Source: RDXT01 sp033765305
GTDB lineage: Bacteria > Bacteroidota > Bacteroidia > J057
Assembly (NCBI GenBank): GCA_033765305.1
Contig: JANRID010000020.1
Coordinates: 1-63,284, forward strand
Length of the DNA: 63,284 nucleotides
Reading direction: 5' to 3'
The position numbers and the translations under genes were made by a program. Positions 52,560-60,684 of this stretch are shown piece after piece (positions within the stretch are counted from its first letter, which is position 1; the number at the start of each line of letters is the position of its first letter). Under the pieces are notes generated by a model, which saw only the letters and a list, made by a program, of their open reading frames with translations, was not told where the DNA came from and ran no database searches.

Positions 52560-52946
52560 TCAGCTGCGGCATGGAGGGGCCCGAAGCCCTTGCGGCGCAT
52601 GGCCGTGCAGCGCATGGGGCTGCGGAATGCTGTGCCTGTACGGTACGGCAGGGAGCTGACCTTCAAGCAGCGAAAACCGGAACTGCTCCGGCATCACCGC
52701 TGTGTCTTCCAAGGCAGCCTGCTGGGTATCCGCAGGGTCCTGGGAGGCGCGGTATGATTCCAGGTGGCCGGCACCGAGATCCAGCGTGAATGCCCTGCCC
52801 AGGGTGCGCCAGAAATCCTCGGCAGAACTGCCGGATTCGATGCGCTGGGCGCGCGAAATGAGCTGGTGCGCATGCGGCATCAGGCTATGCCCCAGCAGAC
52901 AGCTGAAGGATAGTGCGAGCCAGATGGACGCTTTTGTACTGCGCAT
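52560..52946 (-). CDS. Small exported PHAHQ protein (copy 2)
   Basis: 128 residues from ATG 52946. The opening SIWLALSFSCLLGHSLMPHA followed by HQ matches copy 1 at 48154-48555; the pair also shares FTLDLGAGHLESY. The rest is polar and diverged. It is the first gene of the minus-strand metal/redox run. The promoter box lies so close to the start that the mRNA would be leaderless. Function unknown; an envelope metal or copper role is possible from the histidines. Confidence 0.7.
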   Translation of the reverse strand: MRSTKASIWLALSFSCLLGHSLMPHAHQLISRAQRIESGSSAEDFWRTLGRAFTLDLGAGHLESYRASQDPADTQQAALEDTAVMPEQFRFSLLEGQLPAVPYRHSIPQPHALHGHAPQGLRAPPCRS

Positions 52947-52949
52947 ATG

Positions 52950-52957
52950 CAAATATA
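52950..52957 (-). promoter_or_regulatory. Bacteroidota -7 promoter box at the PHAHQ copy 2 start
   Basis: Minus-strand TATATTTG (exact TAnnTTTG) ends three bases before the ATG at 52946. The identical octamer precedes copy 1. Confidence 0.55.
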
Positions 52958-53117
52958 CGAATCTTTTGGGAACAACGTTGAGCCGCAGACCTTATTATAT
53001 GAACAAATTCGCAGCAGGCTTACATGCCGATGCGCGGACATCCGGCTCCCGCAGCAGCACAGCGCCATTTCCCCAAACCAAAAACCCGCCGTATTTTAGC
53101 CTGCCACACAGATACGC

Positions 53118-54833
53118 ATGCATCCTATTCCCCTGCTTCAGGTCAGCGGACTGACCATCGGGTTTTCCGGAGCCTCCGGGCTTCGGGCTGCTGTCGAGGA
53201 CTCCTCCTTCACCCTGGAGCGGGGCAGCACCCTCGGCATTGTCGGCGAATCCGGCAGCGGCAAGTCCATGACGGCCCTGGCCCTGATGCGGCTGCTGCCC
53301 GCCGGCGGCGAGATCCGCAGCGGGCGCATCGTGCTGGCCCTGCCGGGCGAAACGCCCGTCAGCCTCCTCGATCTGCCCGAGCCCGCCATGCGCCGCTACC
53401 GCGGCCGCCACCTGGGCATGGTCTTCCAGGAGCCCATGACCTCCCTCAACCCGGTCATCCGATGCGGCGAGCAGGTCGCCGAGTCGGTGCGGCTGCACCA
53501 GGGCCTCGGCCGGAAAGACGCCCGCGAGCGGGTGCTCCGCCTCTTCGAGGAGGTGCAGATGGCCCAGGCCGCCCGGATCTACGAGGCCTATCCCCACCAG
53601 CTCTCCGGCGGCCAGAAGCAGCGGGTCATGATTGCCATGGCCCTGTGCAACGACCCCGCCATCCTCATCGCAGACGAGCCCACCACCGCGCTCGACGTAA
53701 CGGTCCAGCAGCAGATCCTGCTGCTGCTCAGGCAGATCCAGGCGCAGCGGCAGATGTCCGTGATCTTCATCAGCCACGATCTGGGGGTCATCTCGGAGGT
53801 AGCCTCGGAGGTGGCCGTGATGCGGGCGGGCCGCATCGTGGAGCATGGGCCCGCCGCACAGGTGCTGCGGAATCCGCAGCATGCCTACACGCAGGGGCTG
53901 CTGGCCTGCCGGCCTGTGCTCCGGCGCCGTCCGCAGCGCCTGCTGACGGTCGAGGATTTCGAGCGGGCCGAAGGGCCGCCTGCTGTGCCCGACATCAGCG
54001 CGGAGCAGTTTGCCGCGCGCCAGATGCAGCTCCGCAGCGCCGCCCCGATGCTCGAAGCAACGGATCTGCGCACTTGGTTTCCGGTGCGCAAAGGCCTGTT
54101 TTCCAGGGCTTCCGAGCCCTTCAAAGCCGTGAACGGCGTCAGCCTGCAGCTGTTCCCCGGCGAAACGCTGGGGCTGGTGGGCGAATCAGGAAGCGGCAAA
54201 ACCACGCTGGGCCGCAGCCTCCTGCGGCTCATCGAGCCTACGGAGGGCAGCATCCGCTTCGGCGGCCAGGACCTCCTCGCCCTGGACAGCCGCGCGCTGC
54301 GCGCCATGCGGCGCCGGATGCAGATGATTTTCCAGGACCCCTACAGCTCCCTCAATCCGCGCATGCGCATCGGCGAGGCGATTGCCGAGCCCCTGGCGGT
54401 GCATGGCCTCTGCCCTGCCCCGCTGGCCCGCAAAGCGCGGGTGCTGGAGCTGCTGGACCTTACCGGACTGCCGGCGGACTTTTATGACCGCTATCCGCAC
54501 CAGCTCTCCGGCGGCCAGCGCCAGCGGGTGGCCATCGCACGAGCACTGGCCGTGGAGCCGCAGTTCATCGTCTGCGACGAATGCGTATCGGCCCTCGACG
54601 TTTCGCTGCAGGCCCAGATCCTCAACCTGCTCAAAGACCTCCAGGCGCAGTTTGGCCTCAGCTACCTCTTCATTTCCCACGACCTGGGCGTGGTGAGCTA
54701 CATGAGCGACCGCGTGATGGTGATGCAGCAGGGCCGGGTGGTGGAAAGCGGCGATGCCGAAAGCCTGTACCGCAGCCCGCAGACGGCCTACACGCAGGCG
54801 CTGCTGGCGGCCATCCCGGGCCAGAAGGCCTGA
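53118..54833 (+). CDS. Double ABC ATPase for peptide/nickel-type transport (DppD-DppF fusion)
   Basis: 571 residues with two ATP-binding cassettes. First: GESGSGKSMTAL (43-54), LSGGQKQRVMIAMAL and ILIADEPTTALDV. Second: GESGSGKTTLGRSLL, QDPYSSLNPRMRIGEAIAEP, LSGGQRQRVAIARAL and FIVCDECVSALDV, where the usual DEP is DEC. The LNP motifs and the tails AYTQGLLACRPVL and AYTQALLAAIPGQKA are those of oligopeptide/dipeptide/nickel transporters. It energises import with permeases and a binding protein, none of which is adjacent. Confidence 0.93.
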   Translation: MHPIPLLQVSGLTIGFSGASGLRAAVEDSSFTLERGSTLGIVGESGSGKSMTALALMRLLPAGGEIRSGRIVLALPGETPVSLLDLPEPAMRRYRGRHLGMVFQEPMTSLNPVIRCGEQVAESVRLHQGLGRKDARERVLRLFEEVQMAQAARIYEAYPHQLSGGQKQRVMIAMALCNDPAILIADEPTTALDVTVQQQILLLLRQIQAQRQMSVIFISHDLGVISEVASEVAVMRAGRIVEHGPAAQVLRNPQHAYTQGLLACRPVLRRRPQRLLTVEDFERAEGPPAVPDISAEQFAARQMQLRSAAPMLEATDLRTWFPVRKGLFSRASEPFKAVNGVSLQLFPGETLGLVGESGSGKTTLGRSLLRLIEPTEGSIRFGGQDLLALDSRALRAMRRRMQMIFQDPYSSLNPRMRIGEAIAEPLAVHGLCPAPLARKARVLELLDLTGLPADFYDRYPHQLSGGQRQRVAIARALAVEPQFIVCDECVSALDVSLQAQILNLLKDLQAQFGLSYLFISHDLGVVSYMSDRVMVMQQGRVVESGDAESLYRSPQTAYTQALLAAIPGQKA

Positions 54834-55139
54834 GGCCGGAGTCCGGCCGGGCTGTTCGTTTCCTAACTTAGATAGATTTATTACCGAAAATAAATCTGCC
54901 CTTTGCCCCTGCCCTTTGCCCCTGCCCTTTGCCCCTGCCCTTTGCCCCTGCCCTTTGCCCCTGCCCTGCCGGACAGGCGCCGTGTGGAGAGGGGCTGCTG
55001 ACCATAACTTAGATAGATTTTCTATGCAATATTGGACCGGCTGGATTTCGCCTTGCTCCCGGCTGAACCCCGCATGCATTTTCTTCGTACCTTGCAGCAT
55101 CCGCACGGTGCAGCCAGTTCCGTTATCCCGCTATCCCGC
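54834..55139. other. Gene-free spacer upstream of porX
   Basis: No gene supported. It holds a 16-bp direct repeat, TAACTTAGATAGATTT, at 54864-54879 and 55005-55020. Between the two copies lies a five-copy 13-bp tandem array. A weak -7-like box TACCTTGC near 55089 may serve porX. Confidence 0.7.
54901..54965. repeat. Five perfect tandem copies of a 13-bp unit
   Basis: CTTTGCCCCTGCC is repeated five times without change, then the array ends in CTGCC. A 16-bp direct repeat flanks the array on both sides. The exact copies point to recent expansion. Confidence 0.92.
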
Positions 55140-56711
55140 ATGCAGCATCCGAAAATCCTCTGGGTCGACGACGAGATCGAGCATCTCACCCCGCACATCC
55201 GTTTCCTCAAAGACAAAGGCTTCGAGGTCAGCTCGGTCAGCAATGGCATCGATGCCATCGAGCTGCTGCGCGAGGCACCAGTGGACATCGTGTTTCTCGA
55301 CGAGCAGATGCCCGGCATGGACGGCCTGACGGTGCTGGGGGAAATCCAGCAGATCCGTCCCAACACGCCCGTCATCATGATCACCAAGTCGGAGGAGGAG
55401 CACATCATGGAGAGCGCCCTCGGTGCGCAGATTGCCGACTACCTCATCAAGCCGGTCAAGCCGACCCAGATCTTGCTGGCCTGCAAGAAGGTGCTGGAGA
55501 ATAAAAAGCTGATCACCGCCACCGTGAATGCCGGCTACCAGCAGGATTTCCGGAACATTGCGATGCAGTTCTACGAGGCGGACGACTTCCGCGCCTGGGC
55601 CGACATCTACCGGAAGCTGATGTTCTGGTCCGGGAAAATGGAGGAAAACGAGGACAAGAGCATGGAGGAGGTGCTGGACAACCAGCTGGCCGAGGCCAAT
55701 TCCAACTTCAGCCGCTTCGTCATCCGCAATTACCTCGACTGGCTGCACACGAAGCGCGAGGAGGACCGCCCCATCCTTTCCCACCAGGTGATGGCCCATT
55801 CGGCCTTTCCGCATCTGGGCCAGGGCTACGAGAGCGTGTTTTTTCTCCTGGTGGACTGCCTGCGCTACGACCAGTGGAAGGCCTTCGAGCCGATCATCAG
55901 CGAGCTGTACTATATCAACAGCGAGACGGCCTACTACGGCATTCTGCCCACGGCCACCCAATATGCGCGCAACGCCATCTTCTCCGGCCTGATGCCGCTG
56001 GAGCTTTCCCGCCGCTTTCCCCGGCTCTGGCTCAACGACGACGACGAGGGCGGCAAGAACATGCACGAGGCGGAATTTCTCCAGGACCAGCTCGCCCGCA
56101 AAAAGCTCAACGTCCGCCACAGCTACCACAAGATCATCACCAACGACGAGGGCAAAACGCTGGCCGACCATGTGCTCAACCTGATGAACAATGACTTCAA
56201 CGTCATTGTGTACAACTTCATCGACCTGCTCTCGCACTCGCGCACGGAGATGAACATCATCCGCGAGCTGGCGCCCAACGAGGCGGCCTACCGCTCGCTT
56301 TCGCGCTCCTGGCTGGAGTTTTCGCCCCTGCTGCGCGTGCTCAAGACCCTCAGCCGCCGCAATGTAAAGATCATCCTCACCACCGACCACGGCACCGTGC
56401 GCGTCAAGCGCCCCTCCCGCATCATCGGCGACCGCACCACCACCACCAACCTGCGCTACAAGCAGGGCAAAAACCTCAACTACGACGACAGCGCCAAGCA
56501 CCTCTTCACCGTCCGCAACCCGGACGAGGCCTTCCTGCCCCGCACCAACGTCAGCTCCACCTACGTCTTCGCCACGGAGGACTATTTCTTCGCCTACCCC
56601 AACAACTACAACTACTACGTGAACTACTACCGCGATACCTTCCAGCATGGCGGCATCAGCCTGGAGGAAATGATCGTGCCGATTGTCGAGCTGACCCCCA
56701 AAAACCGCTGA
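55140..56711 (+). CDS. porX: T9SS response regulator / PglZ-domain protein PorX
   Basis: 523 residues from ATG 55140, as long as known PorX. The N-terminal receiver domain has ILWVDDEIEHL (acidic pocket D10, D11) and phosphorylated Asp54 in VFLDEQMPGMDG. A helical linker leads to a PglZ/alkaline-phosphatase-like domain: LLVDCLRYDQWK, GILPTATQYARNAIF, FIDLLSHSRTEMNI, ILTTDHGTVRV, ending DTFQHGGISLEEMIVPIVEL. PorX controls T9SS gene expression together with kinase PorY and factor SigP, and degrades nucleotides in vitro. porY is not in the window. tsaE follows after 35 bp. Confidence 0.95.
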   Translation: MQHPKILWVDDEIEHLTPHIRFLKDKGFEVSSVSNGIDAIELLREAPVDIVFLDEQMPGMDGLTVLGEIQQIRPNTPVIMITKSEEEHIMESALGAQIADYLIKPVKPTQILLACKKVLENKKLITATVNAGYQQDFRNIAMQFYEADDFRAWADIYRKLMFWSGKMEENEDKSMEEVLDNQLAEANSNFSRFVIRNYLDWLHTKREEDRPILSHQVMAHSAFPHLGQGYESVFFLLVDCLRYDQWKAFEPIISELYYINSETAYYGILPTATQYARNAIFSGLMPLELSRRFPRLWLNDDDEGGKNMHEAEFLQDQLARKKLNVRHSYHKIITNDEGKTLADHVLNLMNNDFNVIVYNFIDLLSHSRTEMNIIRELAPNEAAYRSLSRSWLEFSPLLRVLKTLSRRNVKIILTTDHGTVRVKRPSRIIGDRTTTTNLRYKQGKNLNYDDSAKHLFTVRNPDEAFLPRTNVSSTYVFATEDYFFAYPNNYNYYVNYYRDTFQHGGISLEEMIVPIVELTPKNR

Positions 56712-56746
56712 GGCCGGCCCGGCCGGCCCTCCCCCACCCTTTCGCC

Positions 56747-57199
56747 ATGCCCAGCCGACGCATCGAGCGACAGTACCTCAGCCGGAGCGAAGCCGACCTG
56801 CGCCCCATCGCGCAGGACGTGCTGGGCACTTGCAATTCTGCCCGGATTTTTGCATGTTACGGTGATCTTGGCGCAGGGAAAACGGCCCTCATCCGGCAAA
56901 TTTGTTTGATCTTGGGCGTGGAGGATCCGGTTACAAGCCCTACCTTTGCGCTGGTTCACGAATATGCAGGACGGGACGATATGGTGTACCACTTCGACTT
57001 GTACCGGATCCGGTCGGAAGCGGAGGCTTACGACATCGGCTGCGAGGAATACTTCGCCTCCGGCGCCTGGTGCCTGGTAGAGTGGGCCGAACGGATCCCG
57101 ACCCTGCTGCCGGAAACGGCGGCCCATATCCGGATCGAATACCTGCCGGACGGCAGCCGGAGCATCACCCTTAGTTGTCTGGCAGATGGGAAAGCTTGA
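56747..57199 (+). CDS. tsaE: tRNA threonylcarbamoyladenosine biosynthesis ATPase TsaE
   Basis: 150 residues. P-loop GDLGAGKT (39-46), TSPTFALVHEY (63-73), HFDLYRI and LVEWAER are all present. TsaE helps TsaBCD make t6A at position 37 of tRNAs reading ANN codons. It sits between porX and ald, an order seen in other Bacteroidota (from memory). Its 3' end overlaps the ald start by 14 bp if the first ATG is used. Confidence 0.95.
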   Translation: MPSRRIERQYLSRSEADLRPIAQDVLGTCNSARIFACYGDLGAGKTALIRQICLILGVEDPVTSPTFALVHEYAGRDDMVYHFDLYRIRSEAEAYDIGCEEYFASGAWCLVEWAERIPTLLPETAAHIRIEYLPDGSRSITLSCLADGKA

Positions 57200-58430
57200 A
57201 TACGCGATGGAACGGGGGCTTTTCTCGGGCATGTATTCGGGATCCTGGGCGATCCCGCAGGAAATGGCGGCCAAAACCGGCAAGTCCCACGCAAGCCTGC
57301 GCATCGGGGTGCCCCGCGAGCTGTTTCTCCAGGAAAACCGGGTGGCCCTGACCCCCGACATGGCGGGGGTGCTCGTCGCCAACGGCCACCAGGTCTATGT
57401 GGAGCACGACGCCGGCCAGGGCGCACGGTTTTCAGACAAGGACTACGCCGAGGCCGGCGCGGTGATCTGCTTCAAGGCCGAAGATGTCTTCAAGCAGGGC
57501 GACATCATCCTCAAGGTATCCCCCATTTCCGGCCCGGAAATCGACCTGCTGCGCGAAAACCAGACGCTCATCTCTGCCGTCAACATGGGCTCGCTCGCGC
57601 CGGACTATCTCAACGGGCTGATCCGCAAGAACATCACCGCCATCGGCTTCGAGTTTTACCGAAGCGCCGACGGCTCGCTTCCCATCGTGCAGATGATGAG
57701 CGAGATCGCCGGGGTGACCTCCATCCACATCGCCTCGGAGCTGCTCTCCGACCACAACGGCGGCCAGGGCATCCTGCTCGGCGGCATCACCGGCATCCCG
57801 CCCGCCGAGATCGCCATCATCGGCGCCGGCACAGTCGGCTACAACGCCGCCCAGACCGCCATGGGCATGGGCGCCCGCGTGCGCATCATCGACGAGGAGA
57901 TCTACAAGCTCCGCCGCATCGAAAAGGACCTGGGCTTCAATGTCTATACCTCCGTCGCGCAGGCGCGCTATGTGCGCGACGCCGTCGTATCCTCCGATGT
58001 GGTCATCGGCGCAGCCTACCGCGAAGGCCAGCGCGCGCCGCTGGTGGTCACCGAAGATATGGTGCGGGAAATGAAGGAAGGCTCGGTGATCATCGATGTC
58101 GCCATCGACCAGGGCGGCTGCGTGGAGACCAGCCGCCTCACCACCCACGACCACCCGACCTTCGTGGCCCACGGCGTCATCCACTACTGCGTGCCCAACA
58201 TCGCCTCGCGCGTGCCGCGCACAGCCTCCATCGCCATCAGCAATGTCATGGGGCCGCTGCTCATCAAGGCCGGCGACCACGGCGGATTCGAAAACCTCAT
58301 CCGCATCAACGAAGGCCTCAAGGAGGGCGTGTACGTCTTCCGCCGCCACCTGACGAAGAAGAACATGGCGACCCTCTTCGGCATGACGATGAACTACCGC
58401 GACATCGAACTGCTCGTGGTGTCCATGTAA
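57186..58430 (+). CDS. ald: Alanine dehydrogenase
   Basis: 414 residues from ATG 57186; an ATG at 57207 is also possible and would avoid most of the overlap with tsaE. It interconverts L-alanine and pyruvate with NAD and ammonia. Motifs: RIGVPRELFLQENRVALTPD, the NAD fold IAIIGAGTVGYNAAQTAMGMGA-like, EGSVIIDVAIDQGGCVET, and IASRVPRTASIAISN. The N-terminal ~38 residues (LFSGMYSGSWAIPQEM) extend beyond classical Ald and are typical of the Bacteroidota form. Confidence 0.93.
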   Translation: MGKLEYAMERGLFSGMYSGSWAIPQEMAAKTGKSHASLRIGVPRELFLQENRVALTPDMAGVLVANGHQVYVEHDAGQGARFSDKDYAEAGAVICFKAEDVFKQGDIILKVSPISGPEIDLLRENQTLISAVNMGSLAPDYLNGLIRKNITAIGFEFYRSADGSLPIVQMMSEIAGVTSIHIASELLSDHNGGQGILLGGITGIPPAEIAIIGAGTVGYNAAQTAMGMGARVRIIDEEIYKLRRIEKDLGFNVYTSVAQARYVRDAVVSSDVVIGAAYREGQRAPLVVTEDMVREMKEGSVIIDVAIDQGGCVETSRLTTHDHPTFVAHGVIHYCVPNIASRVPRTASIAISNVMGPLLIKAGDHGGFENLIRINEGLKEGVYVFRRHLTKKNMATLFGMTMNYRDIELLVVSM

Positions 58431-58544
58431 GGACCGCAGCAAAATGCTTCCGCCTGCCGGAAGAATCCGGTTAATTTCACCGCAGCGCCTCCGCACAGTG
58501 ACGTGCGGCGGCACTGCCCGTCATAACTGCAAAACTCCTGACCG

Positions 58545-59345
58545 ATGAACCCGCTTCGACTGCTCCTCTCCGCGCTGCTCCTGCTGGGCACCGGCCTCGC
58601 CGCCGCCCAGCAGCTGGTATCTGAAGCTCCCCGGCCCTTCATGAAAAAAGAAGAGGTCAACTCGTTTTCGATCCTGCTCGAAGGCCAGAGCAAAAATGTG
58701 CAGGCGGTGCTGGACGAGAAGTTCCGGGCCGGCACCGGCGTAAAGGGCAAGCCGGTCAGCGGCCTGACCGCCTACGAAGGCGCCCGCTACGCCCAGCTCG
58801 CCAACAACACGATGGACCTCTACTACCGCGTGGAGCGCGGCGGCAAGGGCGAGGAAAACAGCTCGCGCGTGACGCTCTTCCTCTCCGCCGGCAACGGCAA
58901 CTTCATCCAGTCGGCCAACTATCCCGATGTCGTGGCCAATGCCATCGAGCTGCTCGAAGGGCTGCAGTCCGAAGTCCGGATCTATGAAATGGGCGTGGTG
59001 ATCGAAGAGCAGAAAAAAGCCATCGACCGCGAGATCAAGCTGCAGGAAAAACTGGTGAAGGACTCCGTCGCCCTGCAGAACCAGCTGGCCCAGACGCTGA
59101 AGGCGATCGACGAGAACCGCACCTCGCGCCAGAACCAGGTGGTGAAAATCGGCGAGGAGGAGCAGCGGCTGCGCGACTATGATGCGCGGCTGGCGGAGAT
59201 GAAGACGGTGCAGCAGACGGAAACGGCGCAGCGGGCCGAGGCCAAGCGCCAGGCGCAGACGGCGCGGCTGCAGCGCATCCAGGAGCAGCAGGAACAGCCC
59301 AAGCCTCAGCCTCCGCCGGCGCAGCCGGGCGGCGGCGGGAACTGA
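58545..59345 (+). CDS. Exported coiled-coil protein of unknown function
   Basis: 266 residues with a signal peptide (to about residue 22). Residues ~30-145 form a mixed domain (FSILLEGQSKNVQAVLDEKF; NTMDLYYRVERGGKG). After it comes a long charged helix likely to be a coiled coil (~150-245: VIEEQKKAIDREIKLQEKL, QRAEAKRQAQTARLQRIQEQ), then a Pro/Gln tail and PGGGGN. No known family was identified. Periplasmic location is expected. Confidence 0.78.
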   Translation: MNPLRLLLSALLLLGTGLAAAQQLVSEAPRPFMKKEEVNSFSILLEGQSKNVQAVLDEKFRAGTGVKGKPVSGLTAYEGARYAQLANNTMDLYYRVERGGKGEENSSRVTLFLSAGNGNFIQSANYPDVVANAIELLEGLQSEVRIYEMGVVIEEQKKAIDREIKLQEKLVKDSVALQNQLAQTLKAIDENRTSRQNQVVKIGEEEQRLRDYDARLAEMKTVQQTETAQRAEAKRQAQTARLQRIQEQQEQPKPQPPPAQPGGGGN

Positions 59346-59407
59346 CGATACACAGGACGGTTTTTCCTTACTGTGGGGGGGGCGCGAGCCCCTCCTTCCG
59401 TTTTGGG

Positions 59408-59541
59408 GAGTAGCAAGTATTCAGTATCAAGTCGGAAGACTGCAAGGCAATGCCTGCGGCACCGGGCCGGGCCGGCGGCTGAGCGGAGCCGAAGCCCCGG
59501 CCGCCGAGTAGGAAGTATTCAGTATGAAGTCGGAAGACTGC
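59408..59541. repeat. Two copies of a 36-bp direct repeat
   Basis: GAGTAGCAAGTATTCAGTAT (59408 onward, to 59443) and GAGTAGGAAGTATTCAGTAT (59506 onward, to 59541) both continue with AAGTCGGAAGACTGC. They differ at two positions and are separated by 62 bp. Confidence 0.88.
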
Positions 59542-59563
59542 CTTGGGAGGTAGTGCGTAGTTC

Positions 59564-59593
59564 TGTAGAGACGCGATTAATCGCGTCTCTACA
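59564..59593. repeat. 30-bp perfect palindrome
   Basis: TGTAGAGACGCGATT is followed directly by its exact reverse complement AATCGCGTCTCTACA. This palindrome occurs widely as an intergenic repeat in Bacteroidota and cyanobacteria (from memory). Confidence 0.92.
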
Positions 59594-59830
59594 GCCTTCA
59601 CGTAAGAGCCTCCTTGAGGGGGTTGGGGGCGTAAGGCTGCGCCTTCCTTCTCAATACATTGATAATCAATCGCCCTGCATGAGCCCGCAGGCGCGCGCCG
59701 GCAGGCCGCCCCGAATGCCTGTGCATTGATAACCGTTGGTTCAGGTCTTTGGATGCCCCTGCAGCCAGACCTGAACCCCTATCGCCCCCTTGCAAGCGAG
59801 GCGGTTTCAACCCCTCGCTCGCAGCCGCCG

Positions 59831-59927
59831 CTGGGGGCTCCGCCCCCAGACCCCCGCTGGCAGGGGCGCGGCAGATGCGCCGGCCTGCTCCGCGACGGCC
59901 TTGCTTATCTGCCTTGCCCCTGCCAGC
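59831..59927. other. Nested GC-rich inverted repeats downstream of the SUMF1 gene
   Basis: Two structures. CTGGGGGC-TCC-GCCCCCAG at 59831-59849. A larger stem pairs GCTGGCAGGGGC (59856-59867) with GCCCCTGCCAGC (59916-59927), and inside it CAGAT (59872-59876) with ATCTG (59907-59911). The second lies 14 bp after the SUMF1 stop on the minus strand. It may act as a terminator or as a structure tied to the gene's variable end. Confidence 0.8.
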
Positions 59928-59940
59928 CCCCCGGCTTGGC

Positions 59941-60684
59941 TCACCTCCGCTGAACTGGGGGCGCGGCCAGCCGGAAGCCAAGGCTGTGGTCCCGGCGGCC
60001 TGGCGAAAGGGGGTCGCGGTAGGACACGCGGCAGAGCCGCGCATCGAGGCCCCAGGAGCCGCCACGGAGCACGCGGAGGAGGCCCGTACGGCCAGCCTCC
60101 ACCCAGGCAGACCCGTCGGCGGGTGCATTTGTGTAGGTATCGTGCCAGTCGTCCTCGCACCACTCCCAGACGTTCCCGCTCATATCGTACAGGCCCAGCT
60201 CGTTGGGCAGCTTCTGCCCCACCGGATGCGTCTCGCCCCCGCTGTTCTCGTCGTACCAGCCCGCCTCCTTCAGCTTGTCGCTCCCTGCATACAGATAACC
60301 TTCGCTCCGGGCTCCGCCCCGTGCCGCGTACTCCCACTCCGCCTCGCTCGGAAGCCGGTACCCCCGGCCCGTCAGCCCGTTCAGCTTCGCAATGAAGGCC
60401 TGCGCATCCTCCCACGATACCTGCTCCGCCGGGCGGTCCAGCCCGGGAAAATATGACGGGTTTTTCCCGCCCATTACCGCCAGCCACAGCCCCTGCGTCA
60501 CCGGGTATTCCCCCAGGCTGAAGGGCGGGACGAGCACTTCGTGATCCGGATGCTCGTCGCCATACGCCCCCTCCGCACCCTCCGGCAGGCCCATCCGGAA
60601 CGTCCCGCCCTCCACGCCGATCATGCGGAAGGCGAAGCCGCTGGGCAGCGTTTCGGTGAAGATATCAGGTGTTCCGGTTTTCAT
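59941..60684 (-). CDS. SUMF1/FGE-like (C-type-lectin fold) protein
   Basis: 247 residues. The FGE-sulfatase domain is complete: GGTFRMGLPEGAEGAYGDE, HEVLVPPFSLGEYPVT, YRLPSEAEWEYAARGG, GLYDMSGNVWEWCEDDW, and RVLRGGSWGLDARLCRVSYR to LGFRLAAP. The cysteine pair of true formylglycine-generating enzymes is not seen, so it is probably a binding or regulatory fold. Its start lies inside the end of the Roco-TIR gene (20-bp overlap), so the two are co-translated. The C-terminal segment resembles the variable region of diversity-generating retroelement targets (see findings). Confidence 0.88.
   Translation of the reverse strand: MKTGTPDIFTETLPSGFAFRMIGVEGGTFRMGLPEGAEGAYGDEHPDHEVLVPPFSLGEYPVTQGLWLAVMGGKNPSYFPGLDRPAEQVSWEDAQAFIAKLNGLTGRGYRLPSEAEWEYAARGGARSEGYLYAGSDKLKEAGWYDENSGGETHPVGQKLPNELGLYDMSGNVWEWCEDDWHDTYTNAPADGSAWVEAGRTGLLRVLRGGSWGLDARLCRVSYRDPLSPGRRDHSLGFRLAAPPVQRR

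Larger units (their letters stand above)
59346..59940. other. Gene-free spacer packed with repeats and hairpins
   Basis: No gene supported in 595 bp. It holds a weak G-rich hairpin close to the preceding stop (GGGGC-GCGA-GCCCC near 59380), two copies of a 36-bp repeat, a 30-bp palindrome, and two GC-rich inverted repeats near the SUMF1 stop. The main elements are listed separately. Confidence 0.75.

Noticed and set aside
54901..54965. 13-bp tandem array considered as CRISPR or iterons of an origin
   Set aside because: No spacers, and no replication initiator gene or DnaA boxes are near; a simple tandem repeat explains it.
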